Assembly: GCA_027004315.1 (NCBI GenBank)
Contig: JALTHV010000149.1
Coordinates: 1 to 10,759 of the forward strand
Length of the DNA: 10,759 nt
Source of the DNA: Deltaproteobacteria bacterium
GTDB taxonomy: Bacteria > Desulfobacterota > Dissulfuribacteria > Dissulfuribacterales > UBA3076
Reading direction: 5' to 3'
Of the stretch, positions 1 to 6,205 are shown in pieces (positions within the stretch are counted from its first letter, which is position 1; the number at the start of each line of letters is the position of its first letter). A program made the translations under genes and the position numbers. Under the pieces are notes generated by a model, which saw only the letters and a program-made list of their open reading frames with translations, was not told the DNA's origin and did no database searches.

Positions 1-1105
1 TGCCGAAACTCTCTTCACCACAGAGGGTCACCTTGCCGGCATCGAGCAGATTGCCGAAAAACTTCCATCCAGTGGGCGTCTCATAGCATGGGATCCCCAG
101 GTCCTCAGCCACCATATCTGCTGCCATACTTGTAGGCATGGACCTCGCGATACCTGATAGGCCCCTGGAATACCCAGGGACAAGGCGGGCATTGGCGGCA
201 AGGACCGCCAGGCTATCGCTTGGCGTCACAAAAAAATGCCTCCCGAGGATCATGTTGCGGTCACCATCCCCATCAGAGGCGGCACCGAAGTCAGGTGCAT
301 CTTCTGAGTCCATGATCTCTACAAGCCTTCGTGCATATTTCAGGTTGGGATCCGGATGGATTCCGCCAAAGTCAGGGAGGGGGACCGTATCGATTACTGT
401 CCCTGCAGGTGCATTGAGACCATCTTCAAAGATGGCCTTGGCATACGGGCCTGTAACGGCATTCATGGCATCAAATACCATGGAAAACCTCCCGGAGCTC
501 AAAAGATCTTTTATCTTTCCAAAGTCAAAGAGCTGTTTCATAAGCTCCACGTAGTCATCAACGGGATCAAAGACCTCTACGACCATATCTCCCAGTTGGC
601 TCTCACCCAATCGGTCCAAGTCCACGTCAGGGGAATCAAAGATTCGATAGCTGTCGATCTCAAGGCTCCGCCTGTAAATGGCCTCTGTTATGTGCTCTGG
701 AGAAGGGCCACCATTTTCGATGTCATACTTGACCCCAAAATCTCCCTCAGGCCCTCCAGGATTGTGACTTGCAGAGAGGATAATGCCTCCCTTTAGAGAG
801 TATTTCCTGATCACACAGGAGACCGCAGGAGTAGACATAATCCCTCCCAGACCCACCATAGTCCGGCCTATACCGTTGGCAGCGGCTATCTTGATAATAG
901 TTTGAAGGGCCTCCCTATTGTAGTAACGTCCATCTCCTCCAAGGACGATGGTCTTTCCGTCCAGGCCACCTATAACATCAAAGATGGACTGCACAAAATT
1001 CTCCAGATAACCAGGCTGCTGAAAGCGACTCACCTTTTTCCGAAGGCCTGAAGTACCTGGCCTTTGGTCTTTGAAGGGTCTTGTAGCTATTGTATGGATG
1101 CCCAT
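1..1105 (-). CDS. pgm: Phosphoglucomutase, PGM1-type (partial, C-terminus off the left edge)
   Basis: Interconverts glucose 1-phosphate and glucose 6-phosphate in the cytoplasm, linking glycogen, exopolysaccharide and nucleotide-sugar synthesis to glycolysis. About 368 codons are visible of a family usually near 550. Reading from 1105, the protein shows the N-terminal DQRPGTSGLRKKV motif (residues 13-25), the LSASHNPGGPEGDFG loop with phospho-Ser113, the metal-binding loop SDGDGDRN, and near the edge the sugar-binding stretches YETPTGWKFFGN and CGEESF. This pattern is closer to the eukaryotic PGM1/bacterial alpha-PGM subfamily than to short ManB/GlmM-type mutases. The ATG at 1103-1105 is preceded on the minus strand by AGGAGG with an 8-nt spacer, which settles the start. 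The gene is divergent from hflK, and its upstream region lies inside a nest of repeats. The missing part is a window-edge effect, not damage. Confidence 0.95.
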   Translation of the reverse strand, partial: MGIHTIATRPFKDQRPGTSGLRKKVSRFQQPGYLENFVQSIFDVIGGLDGKTIVLGGDGRYYNREALQTIIKIAAANGIGRTMVGLGGIMSTPAVSCVIRKYSLKGGIILSASHNPGGPEGDFGVKYDIENGGPSPEHITEAIYRRSLEIDSYRIFDSPDVDLDRLGESQLGDMVVEVFDPVDDYVELMKQLFDFGKIKDLLSSGRFSMVFDAMNAVTGPYAKAIFEDGLNAPAGTVIDTVPLPDFGGIHPDPNLKYARRLVEIMDSEDAPDFGAASDGDGDRNMILGRHFFVTPSDSLAVLAANARLVPGYSRGLSGIARSMPTSMAADMVAEDLGIPCYETPTGWKFFGNLLDAGKVTLCGEESFG

Positions 1106-1127
1106 ATCGGATTCCTCCTTCTATTAA

Positions 1128-1163
1128 CCCAAATTATGCAGCAGCCAAGTTTGCCAAAGGTGC
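1128..1163. repeat. Left half of outer nested inverted repeat
   Basis: The first 13 bases, CCCAAATTATGCA (1128-1140), are exactly inverted at 1568-1580. The next 23 bases (1141-1163, starting GCAGCCAAG) are inverted at 1416-1438 with 19 of 23 matches. On the left the two blocks are contiguous; on the right they are separated by 129 bases. The block overlaps the region where a pgm promoter should lie. It reads like one arm of a dispersed palindromic repeat, into whose centre other elements have been inserted. Confidence 0.65.
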
Positions 1164-1193
1164 AAGGCGAAAGGTACGCGGACGTACTATGGT

Positions 1194-1365
1194 GTAACTT
1201 CTCAATAAGTTGGGGCTCCCATTTTGGTAACCGATTACAGGCTGCTTCTTTTTTCAACATGCTTTTATCCCTACAAGGCTAACTCCCTCACCCTGCCCTC
1301 TCCCCCAGGGGAAAGGGTTTGGGTGAGGGGGAACACTGTATTGCCAGAATTTATTGAGAAGTTAC
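1194..1365. mobile_element. MITE-like element A, 172 bp, 15-bp perfect TIRs
   Basis: The element begins GTAACTTCTCAATAA (1194-1208) and ends with its exact reverse complement (1351-1365). It is bounded by an exact 8-bp direct repeat, ACTATGGT, at 1186-1193 and 1366-1373, as expected for a target-site duplication. Removing the element and one repeat restores a GTAC-TATG-GTAC sequence at the middle of an older palindrome. The interior has no credible gene and contains a GC-rich hairpin at 1285-1329. GTAA tips with 8-bp duplications are typical of the IS66 family, so a non-autonomous element moved by an IS66-like transposase is the best guess. Its first 17 bases recur exactly at 6098-6114. Confidence 0.8.
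1285..1329. repeat. GC-rich hairpin inside element A
   Basis: CCCTCACCC (1285-1293) pairs perfectly with GGGTGAGGG (1321-1329), and the interior CCCT-CTCCCC-CAGGGG-AAAGGG can extend the stem. Sequences of this CCCTCACCC...GGGTGAGGG type are widespread intergenic palindromes in bacterial genomes (general knowledge, not checked here). No T-run follows on either strand, so it is not a typical intrinsic terminator. Confidence 0.7.
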
Positions 1366-1374
1366 ACTATGGTA

Positions 1375-1682
1375 CTTCAAGTGCCTGACCTGTCTGCCGC
1401 CAGGCAGGTAACAAAGCAGATTTGGTAAAATTGGCTGCCCCTTGTGGCTTCAAATGCCGAACATTTTTGCTGTTGGAACCTGTCACCATTTAAGTGAACA
1501 TTTTTGACATTATATTAACGATAATCTCTGAAATTGTAAAAGGAATTATTTTGTTCGATACTCGAAGTGCATAATTTGGGATTAGAATCCTATATTGTAC
1601 TAATGAGGCTATTCATGCTAGACTCTTTTTACTAAAATATTTCATCTAACATTTCTCGCCAAGCGGGGAAAGGGAGGATTTA
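1375..1682. other. Intergenic leader upstream of hflK
   Basis: No gene was found here. Contents in order: the CAGGCAGG palindrome, the right arm of the outer inverted repeat (1416-1438), an 11-nt direct repeat GAACATTTTTG (1459-1469 and 1496-1506), and the second inverted block TGCATAATTTGGG (1568-1580). A TTGACA sits at 1504-1509, but no good -10 hexamer follows at 16-18 nt, so it is only a weak promoter candidate. The stretch 1500-1650 is clearly A+T-rich and probably carries the hflK promoter. AGGGAGGA just before 1683 is a good Shine-Dalgarno sequence. Confidence 0.4.
1389..1408. repeat. Short palindrome CCTGTCTG-CCGC-CAGGCAGG
   Basis: An 8-bp stem with one G-T style mismatch closes a 4-nt CCGC loop. 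It lies between element A and the right arm of the outer inverted repeat. The CCTGCCTG/CAGGCAGG type hairpin is a common dispersed intergenic repeat. No function is visible. Confidence 0.5.
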
Positions 1683-2669
1683 ATGGACCCGCAAAGACTA
1701 AATACTGCGGAATTACATCAATTTATACCTTCTGGTCCACAGTTACGTTCGGTAATAGGATTAATTGCGCTAGTGCTGGTAGCAATTGTTTTCTGGAACC
1801 TGTGGTTTACTGTTGAACCGGAAGAGGTTGGGGTGATCTTTCGCTTTGGCAAGTATGTCAGGGAGGCACCTCCAGGTCTGAATTTTAAACTGCCTGATCC
1901 TATAGAGAAGGTCATCAAGGTACCTGTGCAACGTCAACTAAAGGAAGAATTTGGTTTTCGTACTGAGCTGGCTGGCGTCCGGACACGGTATGCCTCACGC
2001 GATCTCAAGGATGAATCCCTGATGCTTACTGGTGACCTGAATGTTGCCGTGGTGAACTGGTCTACTCAGTACCGTATCAGAGATCCCTATAAATTTCTGG
2101 TCAAGGTCAGAGATCAGAGGGCCACCTTTAGGGACATGAACGAGGCAATAATGAGAGAGGTCGTAGGGGATGAGACAGTAAATGATGTCCTTACTGTGGG
2201 GAGACAGGAAATAGCTGATAAGGTAAAGACACGCCTTCAAAAACTCTGTAATGAGTATGAGATGGGGATAGAGGTAGATCAGGTCGTTCTCCAGAACGTA
2301 AACCCGCCTGACCCGGTAAAGCCATCTTTTAATGAGGTAAACCAGGCGCAACAGGAGCGGGAAAAGATGATCAACAATGCCAAGGCAGAATATAACCGGA
2401 TTATTCCAAGGGCCAGGGGGAGGGCCCTCCAGACCATAGAAAAGGCCAAAGGATATGCCACAAATCGCATAAACCGTGCTATAGGGGACGCCAAATTCTT
2501 TGAATCGATACTTAAGGCATACAAGATGGCCCCAAATGTAACTGAGAGAAGGATGTATCTGGAGACAATGGACAGCATATATCCAAAGATTAAACACAAG
2601 ATAATTATAGATAAGGGGATGAAGGGCATCCTTCCGCTCTTTTCACTTAATGCCGGGGTAAGGCCATGA
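1683..2669 (+). CDS. hflK: HflK-like SPFH/prohibitin-domain membrane protein
   Basis: HflK pairs with HflC in a large membrane-anchored complex that encloses and modulates the FtsH protease. The 328-residue protein has a short cytoplasmic N-terminus, one transmembrane segment (about residues 24-44, SVIGLIALVLVAIVFW), then an SPFH domain starting EPEEVGVIFRFGKYVREAPPGLNFKLP. A charged helical coiled-coil region rich in Q, E, K and R follows (about 215-275, QAQQEREKMINNAKAEYNR). It is shorter than the E. coli protein (about 419 residues) because it lacks that protein's long Gly-rich N-terminal and C-terminal tails, which is common in other phyla. The start has GGAGG 5 nt upstream. The stop overlaps the hflC start as ATGA, so translation is probably coupled. 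No hflX is next to it. Confidence 0.93.
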   Translation: MDPQRLNTAELHQFIPSGPQLRSVIGLIALVLVAIVFWNLWFTVEPEEVGVIFRFGKYVREAPPGLNFKLPDPIEKVIKVPVQRQLKEEFGFRTELAGVRTRYASRDLKDESLMLTGDLNVAVVNWSTQYRIRDPYKFLVKVRDQRATFRDMNEAIMREVVGDETVNDVLTVGRQEIADKVKTRLQKLCNEYEMGIEVDQVVLQNVNPPDPVKPSFNEVNQAQQEREKMINNAKAEYNRIIPRARGRALQTIEKAKGYATNRINRAIGDAKFFESILKAYKMAPNVTERRMYLETMDSIYPKIKHKIIIDKGMKGILPLFSLNAGVRP

Positions 2670-3604
2670 AAATTCTATCTAGCATCCTATTGATAGCCGC
2701 AATTATTGGCATATCCATACTGGGGGGGACTTTTTTTACTGTAAACGAAACACAGCAGGCAATCATCACCCAGTTTGGAAAACCTGTAGGAAGGCCCATA
2801 ACTAGGGCAGGGCTGCACATGAAGCTGCCATTTATCCAGACTGTCAACTATTTTGACAAACGCTTCATGGCCTGGGATGGTAACCCCAATCAGATCCCAA
2901 CAAAGGACAAGAGATTCATCTGGGTAGATACCTATGCCCGTTGGCGTATAAGCAATCCGCTCCTGTTCTTTCAGCGTCTGAGAGACGAACGCAGGGCCCA
3001 GTCCAGGCTGGATGACATCCTGGATGGCGAGACCCGAAACGTTGTGGCAAAACATGACCTGATAGAGCTGGTAAGGAGTACAAATCCAAAGGGCCTAACC
3101 AGCAGTAACTCTACATGGGAAATGACAGATACAGAACCTCTAAAACGCATTCATTTTGGCAGAGAAGAGTTGGCAAAAGAGGTATTGAAGGCCGCGTCTG
3201 CACGTACCAAGGACCTCGGCATAAAAATACTGGATTTCAAGTTTAAACGGATCAACTATGTAGATGCGGTAAGGAAAGAGGTCTATGCCAGGATGATCTC
3301 TGAGAGAAAACGTATTGCTGAACGCTTCCGTTCCGAAGGTGCAGGAGAGGCGGCAAGGATCTCTGGAGAAGAGGAACGCGAACTTAAGACCATTAAATCC
3401 GAGGCCTATCTCAAGGCCCAGGAGATAAAAGGCAAGGCCGATGCACGTGCAGCGGACATCTATGCCGCTGCCTATAACAAGGACCCCAAGTTCTATCAGT
3501 TCACCAAGACCATGGAGAGCTACCGGAAGATCCTGGATAACAACACTACACTAGTGATCTCTACAGACGGGGACTTAATGAAATATCTGAACGGAATCAG
3601 GTGA
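2666..3604 (+). CDS. hflC: HflC-like SPFH/prohibitin-domain membrane protein
   Basis: This is the partner of HflK in the FtsH-modulating membrane complex. The 312-residue protein opens with a membrane anchor (about residues 4-24, LSSILLIAAIIGISILGGTFF), followed by VNETQQAIITQFGKPVG and AGLHMKLPFIQTVNYFDKR, the characteristic start of the HflC SPFH domain. Further hallmarks are the RLRDERRAQSRLDDI stretch and the E/A/K-rich helical segment ERFRSEGAGEAARISGEEE. Length matches the family (E. coli about 334). The ATG overlaps the hflK TGA by 4 bases, with only a weak AAGG upstream, so coupling to hflK translation is likely. It ends convergently with the porin gene, with a large palindromic element in between. 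Confidence 0.94.
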   Translation: MKILSSILLIAAIIGISILGGTFFTVNETQQAIITQFGKPVGRPITRAGLHMKLPFIQTVNYFDKRFMAWDGNPNQIPTKDKRFIWVDTYARWRISNPLLFFQRLRDERRAQSRLDDILDGETRNVVAKHDLIELVRSTNPKGLTSSNSTWEMTDTEPLKRIHFGREELAKEVLKAASARTKDLGIKILDFKFKRINYVDAVRKEVYARMISERKRIAERFRSEGAGEAARISGEEERELKTIKSEAYLKAQEIKGKADARAADIYAAAYNKDPKFYQFTKTMESYRKILDNNTTLVISTDGDLMKYLNGIR

Positions 3605-3633
3605 TATAGGTAAGATATAGCAGTGGAATGAAC

Positions 3634-3811
3634 GTAACCGTTCGCATTTTCTCCCGGCCAGCGGTAGCCTTTTTCCAGGGTTTCAGTGCGGATTAATAGG
3701 CAGAGTGCCCTGATCTTGTGTATCAGGCGATGCTCCTGAAACCCTGGGAAAAGGCTACCGCTGGCCGGGGACGTGAACAGTTACATTTTGAGAGGGGGAG
3801 TGAAAGGTTAC
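3634..3811. mobile_element. GTAAC-ended palindromic element C, about 178 bp
   Basis: The left end GTAACCGTTCGC (3634-3645) matches the reverse complement of the right end, GTAACCTTTCAC, at 10 of 12 positions. The flanking octamers GAATGAAC (3626-3633) and AAATGAAC (3812-3819) agree at 7 of 8 positions, which looks like an aged 8-bp target duplication. The interior is dominated by a 34-bp-arm palindrome. The right side carries a second end-like copy (GTGAACAGTTACA at 3773-3785, GTGAAAGGTTACA at 3800-3812). Element boundaries are inferred and less certain than for element A. No transposase is present. Confidence 0.55.
3653..3769. repeat. Long inverted repeat, 34-bp arms, 49-nt loop
   Basis: Arm 3653-3686 pairs with 3736-3769 at 33 of 34 positions; the arms begin CCCGGCCAGCGGTAGCC. 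The loop contains a smaller hairpin, CCTGAT (3709-3714) with ATCAGG (3722-3727). It lies between the convergent ends of hflC and the porin gene, where the transcribed stem could stop transcription from both sides, although no long T-run follows. Twenty bases of its right arm and flank (3755-3774) recur at 5442-5461. Confidence 0.85.
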
Positions 3812-3862
3812 AAATGAACTACTACCACATGGCAGGCCACGGGGTATCAAGATGATTAGAGT

Positions 3863-3889
3863 AATCCGTGTAATCTGCGAAATCTGTGG
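3863..3889. repeat. Three tandem 9-mers (AATCCGTGT / AATCTGCGA / AATCTGTGG)
   Basis: Three adjacent imperfect 9-base units, consensus AATCTGTGN, end immediately before the porin stop codon. Short runs of this AATCTGTG type occur as dispersed intergenic repeats in many bacterial genomes. It is too short and lacks spacers, so it is not a CRISPR array. Confidence 0.6.
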
Positions 3890-3890
3890 A

Positions 3891-5432
3891 TTAAAAGAGA
3901 TAGTTTAGCTCAACCCTCAGATCACTATAAGAAGGGTCGCTTCCGTCGGATCTCCTGGTTGCCCCTACATGCTTAAGCCTTACTTTCAGTTCTACATATT
4001 GCCTGACAGGTAATCTGTACCATGCGTCTAGGTGTATGGCGTGTCTGTCTGTCTTACTGATAGAGCCGAGCCTCTCTTTATTGTCGTCATAATTCATGGA
4101 GGTATAGTCCAAGGCTGCCCGGAATCCCTTGATAAGCCCTGCCTTGCCAAAATCATATGCACCCTCTACCATCCAGCTCTTGGTATTTGCCAGCCAGTTA
4201 TACGTCCCCATTGAACGGGTATAACCCCCTGTGGGGAATCCCCTCCATGGGCTGATAAAATCTGCATCGTCTGTCACTTTGGTATAACCAAAATGGATCT
4301 TCCCTGCTCCCTTTTTCAATACTATACGTCCTGCATATAACCTGGCCTTGACACTGTCGGCATTATGATATCCCAATGCCGATCCCCTTTTTCCAGCCAG
4401 TTTACCAGAAAGGGCAGCACCACCAATATCTCCTGCTCCATCATCAAACTGCTCCATAAACCTGAATCCCGGGGTAAGAGTCCAACCTCCACCCAAGGGT
4501 ATTGCATAGTTGACCTCATTCAACATAGTATGAAAGAGATCAGGCACTACGGCAAACCAAAGATCAAGCCTTAAGTGATGGATAGACTCGTTAGTAACAC
4601 CTGCAATGAATAATGTATTGTGTATATGGACACCTGCTTTCCTTAAATTTTTATAAGATAGGCCTTTGTGCACGGCAGAATCGTCTTGATTGTTCCATTT
4701 ATCATACCATTTAGGGGAATCGCCCCAATTGTATGTAATCACGTCGTGAAATTTTGTATGGTCTCTTAATTTTTCTCTGTTAAAGTAGGCCAAATTTAGG
4801 GCTGTATCAGGAAGATATCTACTGACAACTGCTACGCCCTGGAATGTATTTGGGATCATCTTTGTATCATTGGACTTGGTAAAGGGGCTTTCGTATATCA
4901 TTCGGCCTGACTTTATATCTGTCTTTAAAAAATGATACTGCAGATAGGCCTGAGCAAGTACGGTCATCCCCCAGTCATGACTCTTGCAGACCTTATAACG
5001 GGAAAACGTGTCCTTGCCAGACTTCCCATACCTGGCATCATCGCTATTGAGTAATCCCAATTGCTGAGATGTATAGAGGCCCAGGGTACCGCTTATCCCA
5101 TAAAATGGTGCTGTCTTGTAGATCAGGCTGCCTCCGATACCAAAGCCCGTTGGATTTATAGGATGCTTCTTGGTCTCTTCATCCCAATACCATTTAAAAA
5201 AGTTCATGCGGGCCCTTCCATACCACATACCTTTTTTAAACATTTCAAAGAGATTTGAGGCATCTCCTGGTACTACATTATAGACCTCTGTCATGTTTCC
5301 TCTAAGGACCCTCTTGGGGGTATTCGCAGCCATCGATATCTCATATAGAGACAGAACCAACATACCTGCTATACCTAAAGTCATACCCAACTTATACGAA
5401 TTGATTCTTTTAAAATGAAACATTGTAAGCAT
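3891..5432 (-). CDS. Outer-membrane porin, OprD/MOMP-like beta-barrel
   Basis: A predicted outer-membrane channel for small solutes; the substrate cannot be told. The 513-residue protein has a basic N-terminus (HFKRINSYK), a hydrophobic core (about 16-31) and a signal-peptidase site near SMA-AN (35/36). The mature part is rich in alternating aromatic/Gly strands and ends in LRVELNYLF, the terminal Phe typical of BAM-inserted barrels. The stretch MVEGAYDFGKAGLIKGFRAA recalls strands of OprD-family and Campylobacter-type porins; the family is an inference. M1 (5430-5432) has GAGA 6 nt upstream. M4 (5421-5423) is an alternative start with no visible ribosome site. An ATG immediately followed by TAA lies just before M1. 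TTGCAT with TAGCTA 17 nt later (minus strand, near 5490-5515) is a weak promoter candidate. The gene looks more A+T-rich than metG or selB. Confidence 0.8.
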   Translation of the reverse strand: MLTMFHFKRINSYKLGMTLGIAGMLVLSLYEISMAANTPKRVLRGNMTEVYNVVPGDASNLFEMFKKGMWYGRARMNFFKWYWDEETKKHPINPTGFGIGGSLIYKTAPFYGISGTLGLYTSQQLGLLNSDDARYGKSGKDTFSRYKVCKSHDWGMTVLAQAYLQYHFLKTDIKSGRMIYESPFTKSNDTKMIPNTFQGVAVVSRYLPDTALNLAYFNREKLRDHTKFHDVITYNWGDSPKWYDKWNNQDDSAVHKGLSYKNLRKAGVHIHNTLFIAGVTNESIHHLRLDLWFAVVPDLFHTMLNEVNYAIPLGGGWTLTPGFRFMEQFDDGAGDIGGAALSGKLAGKRGSALGYHNADSVKARLYAGRIVLKKGAGKIHFGYTKVTDDADFISPWRGFPTGGYTRSMGTYNWLANTKSWMVEGAYDFGKAGLIKGFRAALDYTSMNYDDNKERLGSISKTDRHAIHLDAWYRLPVRQYVELKVRLKHVGATRRSDGSDPSYSDLRVELNYLF

Positions 5433-5441
5433 TTACATTCT

Positions 5442-5461
5442 CTACCGCTGGCCGGGGACGT
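5442..5461. repeat. 20-nt repeat copy shared with element C
   Basis: CTACCGCTGGCCGGGGACGT here is identical to 3755-3774. The following bases (AAAGTAAAGTGAACTG) weakly resemble the continuation of element C. It lies in the porin 5' leader, 9 nt before the start codon on the minus strand. It is either a truncated remnant of a second copy of the element or a landing point of a recombination event. The two copies bracket the porin gene in the same orientation. Confidence 0.7.
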
Positions 5462-5511
5462 AAAGTAAAGTGAACTGTATTCTATAGCTATTCATTAAGG
5501 AAGGCAAATGC

Positions 5512-5570
5512 AAAAAAAAGGCAGGGTATCGAGAAAGGAATCCAGATTTATTCTGGAATTTCTACCTGCC
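5512..5570 (-). terminator. Intrinsic terminator of the ComEA-like gene, overlapping its 3' end
   Basis: On the minus strand, GGCAGGTA (5570-5563) pairs with TACCCTGCC (5528-5520) with one bulge. An inner perfect stem TCCAGA-loop-TCTGGA spans 5557-5541. Eight T residues (5519-5512) follow the outer stem directly. The outer 5' arm and half of the inner stem lie inside the final codons, and the inner loop carries the TAA stop, so ribosomes finishing translation would affect folding. Confidence 0.75.
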
Positions 5571-5805
5571 CTTTGATTTTGTTAAGCACATTTGGCCCAA
5601 TACCTTTGACTTTCAAAAGTTCATTTAGTGTCTTAAACGGACCATGATCTTTTCTATATTTTATTATGGCGGCTGCCTTTGCCCGTCCAATTCCATTTAC
5701 TGATTCAAGGGCGGCTTCATCCGCGCTATTGATATTGACTCCAGCAAAGGCAGAAATAAATAAAAAAAGGACCAAAATAACAGATCCAAAGATGCTTTTT
5801 AACAT
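5548..5805 (-). CDS. Secreted ComEA-like helix-hairpin-helix protein
   Basis: A small DNA-binding-type protein of 85 residues. A signal peptide (residues 1-21, hydrophobic IFGSVILVLFLFISAFA, cleavage after AFA) is followed by VNINSADEAALESVNGIGRAKAAAII and FKTLNELLKVKGIGPNVLNKI. These are two helix-hairpin-helix motifs with GIG turns at 38-40 and 68-70. This is the minimal ComEA form common in Gram-negative bacteria; in competent species such proteins bind incoming DNA in the periplasm. The long N-terminal region of Bacillus ComEA is absent. GGAGG 6 nt upstream of the ATG (5803-5805) supports the start. No other competence gene is adjacent, so a role in DNA uptake is only suggested by the family. 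Confidence 0.88.
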   Translation of the reverse strand: MLKSIFGSVILVLFLFISAFAGVNINSADEAALESVNGIGRAKAAAIIKYRKDHGPFKTLNELLKVKGIGPNVLNKIKGQVEIPE

Positions 5806-5950
5806 AATATACCTCCCATTAGAAATAGATTGTCTAGGACCCTGCCCCCTTTAACGAGATATCGACACCTGCGATGAAAATCTTTACCCAGGGTTATGCG
5901 GCGGGTTGCCTTTTTCAGGATTCAAAGCTAATTTGATACAACATTAGAAA
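5806..5950. other. Intergenic stretch upstream of the ComEA-like gene
   Basis: No gene or clear RNA was found. The stretch around 5898-5930 (GCGGCGGGTTGCC then TTTTTCAGGATTC) loosely resembles the arm of the element C palindrome (GCGGTAGCC then TTTTTCCAGGGTT) and may be a degraded copy. The ComEA-like ribosome-binding site lies at the left end, and its promoter should be here. Confidence 0.35.
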
Positions 5951-6028
5951 GGTCTTTGGGGCTGGGGATACCCTCCCCGTTCTCTTCCCATTTGTTCCAG
6001 AGCCGGGGCTTCTCCAGCTCCAAAGACC
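5951..6028. repeat. Hairpin, 15-bp arms, next to an A-tract
   Basis: GGTCTTTGGGGCTGG (5951-5965) pairs with CCAGCTCCAAAGACC (6014-6028) at 14 of 15 positions. An inner CCCCG/CGGGG pairing lengthens the stem. A run of A follows on the plus strand. A run of U would have to follow the stem for an intrinsic terminator, and on the minus strand the T-run precedes the stem, so it terminates neither strand in the usual way. It is probably another dispersed palindromic repeat or a structured leader. Confidence 0.6.
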
Positions 6029-6097
6029 AAAAAAAACCACGGGACTCCCGCAATGTGCACCAAGGGATGATTATCCAAGCAGCAGATAGGTATTTTT

Positions 6098-6183
6098 GTA
6101 ACTTCTCAATAAGTCAGGGCAAGGTGCCTGGATTAAGGCTTTCGCCGGAATGACGTTCGGATAAGGCTGTATTGAGAAGTTAT
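6098..6183. mobile_element. MITE-like element B, 86 bp, same ends as element A
   Basis: The left end GTAACTTCTCAATAAGT (6098-6114) is identical over 17 bases to the left end of the element at 1194. The right end, TATTGAGAAGTTA (6170-6182), is the perfect inverse of 6099-6111; only the terminal base differs. The flanks GTATTTTT (6090-6097) and GTATTTTC (6184-6191) agree at 7 of 8 bases, a probable 8-bp target duplication. The interior differs from the other copy and includes a TTTCGCCGGAATGACG stretch of the kind common in dispersed proteobacterial repeats. The element ends 22 bases before the ricT start. Confidence 0.75.
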
Positions 6184-6205
6184 GTATTTTCACTAAAATC
6201 AAATC

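Noticed and set aside
138..796. Two overlapping plus-strand open frames (138-554 and 356-796)
   Set aside because: They run antisense to a clearly conserved phosphoglucomutase and show no recognisable motif or ribosome site.
1064..1282. 72-codon plus-strand open frame
   Set aside because: It begins inside the pgm coding region and crosses three repeat arms, so it is a chance frame over repeats.
1504..1526. TTGACA as a sigma-70 promoter for hflK
   Set aside because: The nearest -10-like ATAATC is only 11 nt downstream, too close, and nothing convincing lies at 16-18 nt.
1995..2597. 200-codon minus-strand open frame
   Set aside because: It is antisense to hflK, whose protein sequence is strongly family-like; the opposite frame has no recognisable domain.
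3863..3889. Possible CRISPR remnant
   Set aside because: The 9-base units are adjacent with no spacers and no cas gene is nearby.
5951..6040. Intrinsic terminator
   Set aside because: The homopolymer run is A on the strand where it follows the stem; no U-tract follows the hairpin on either strand.
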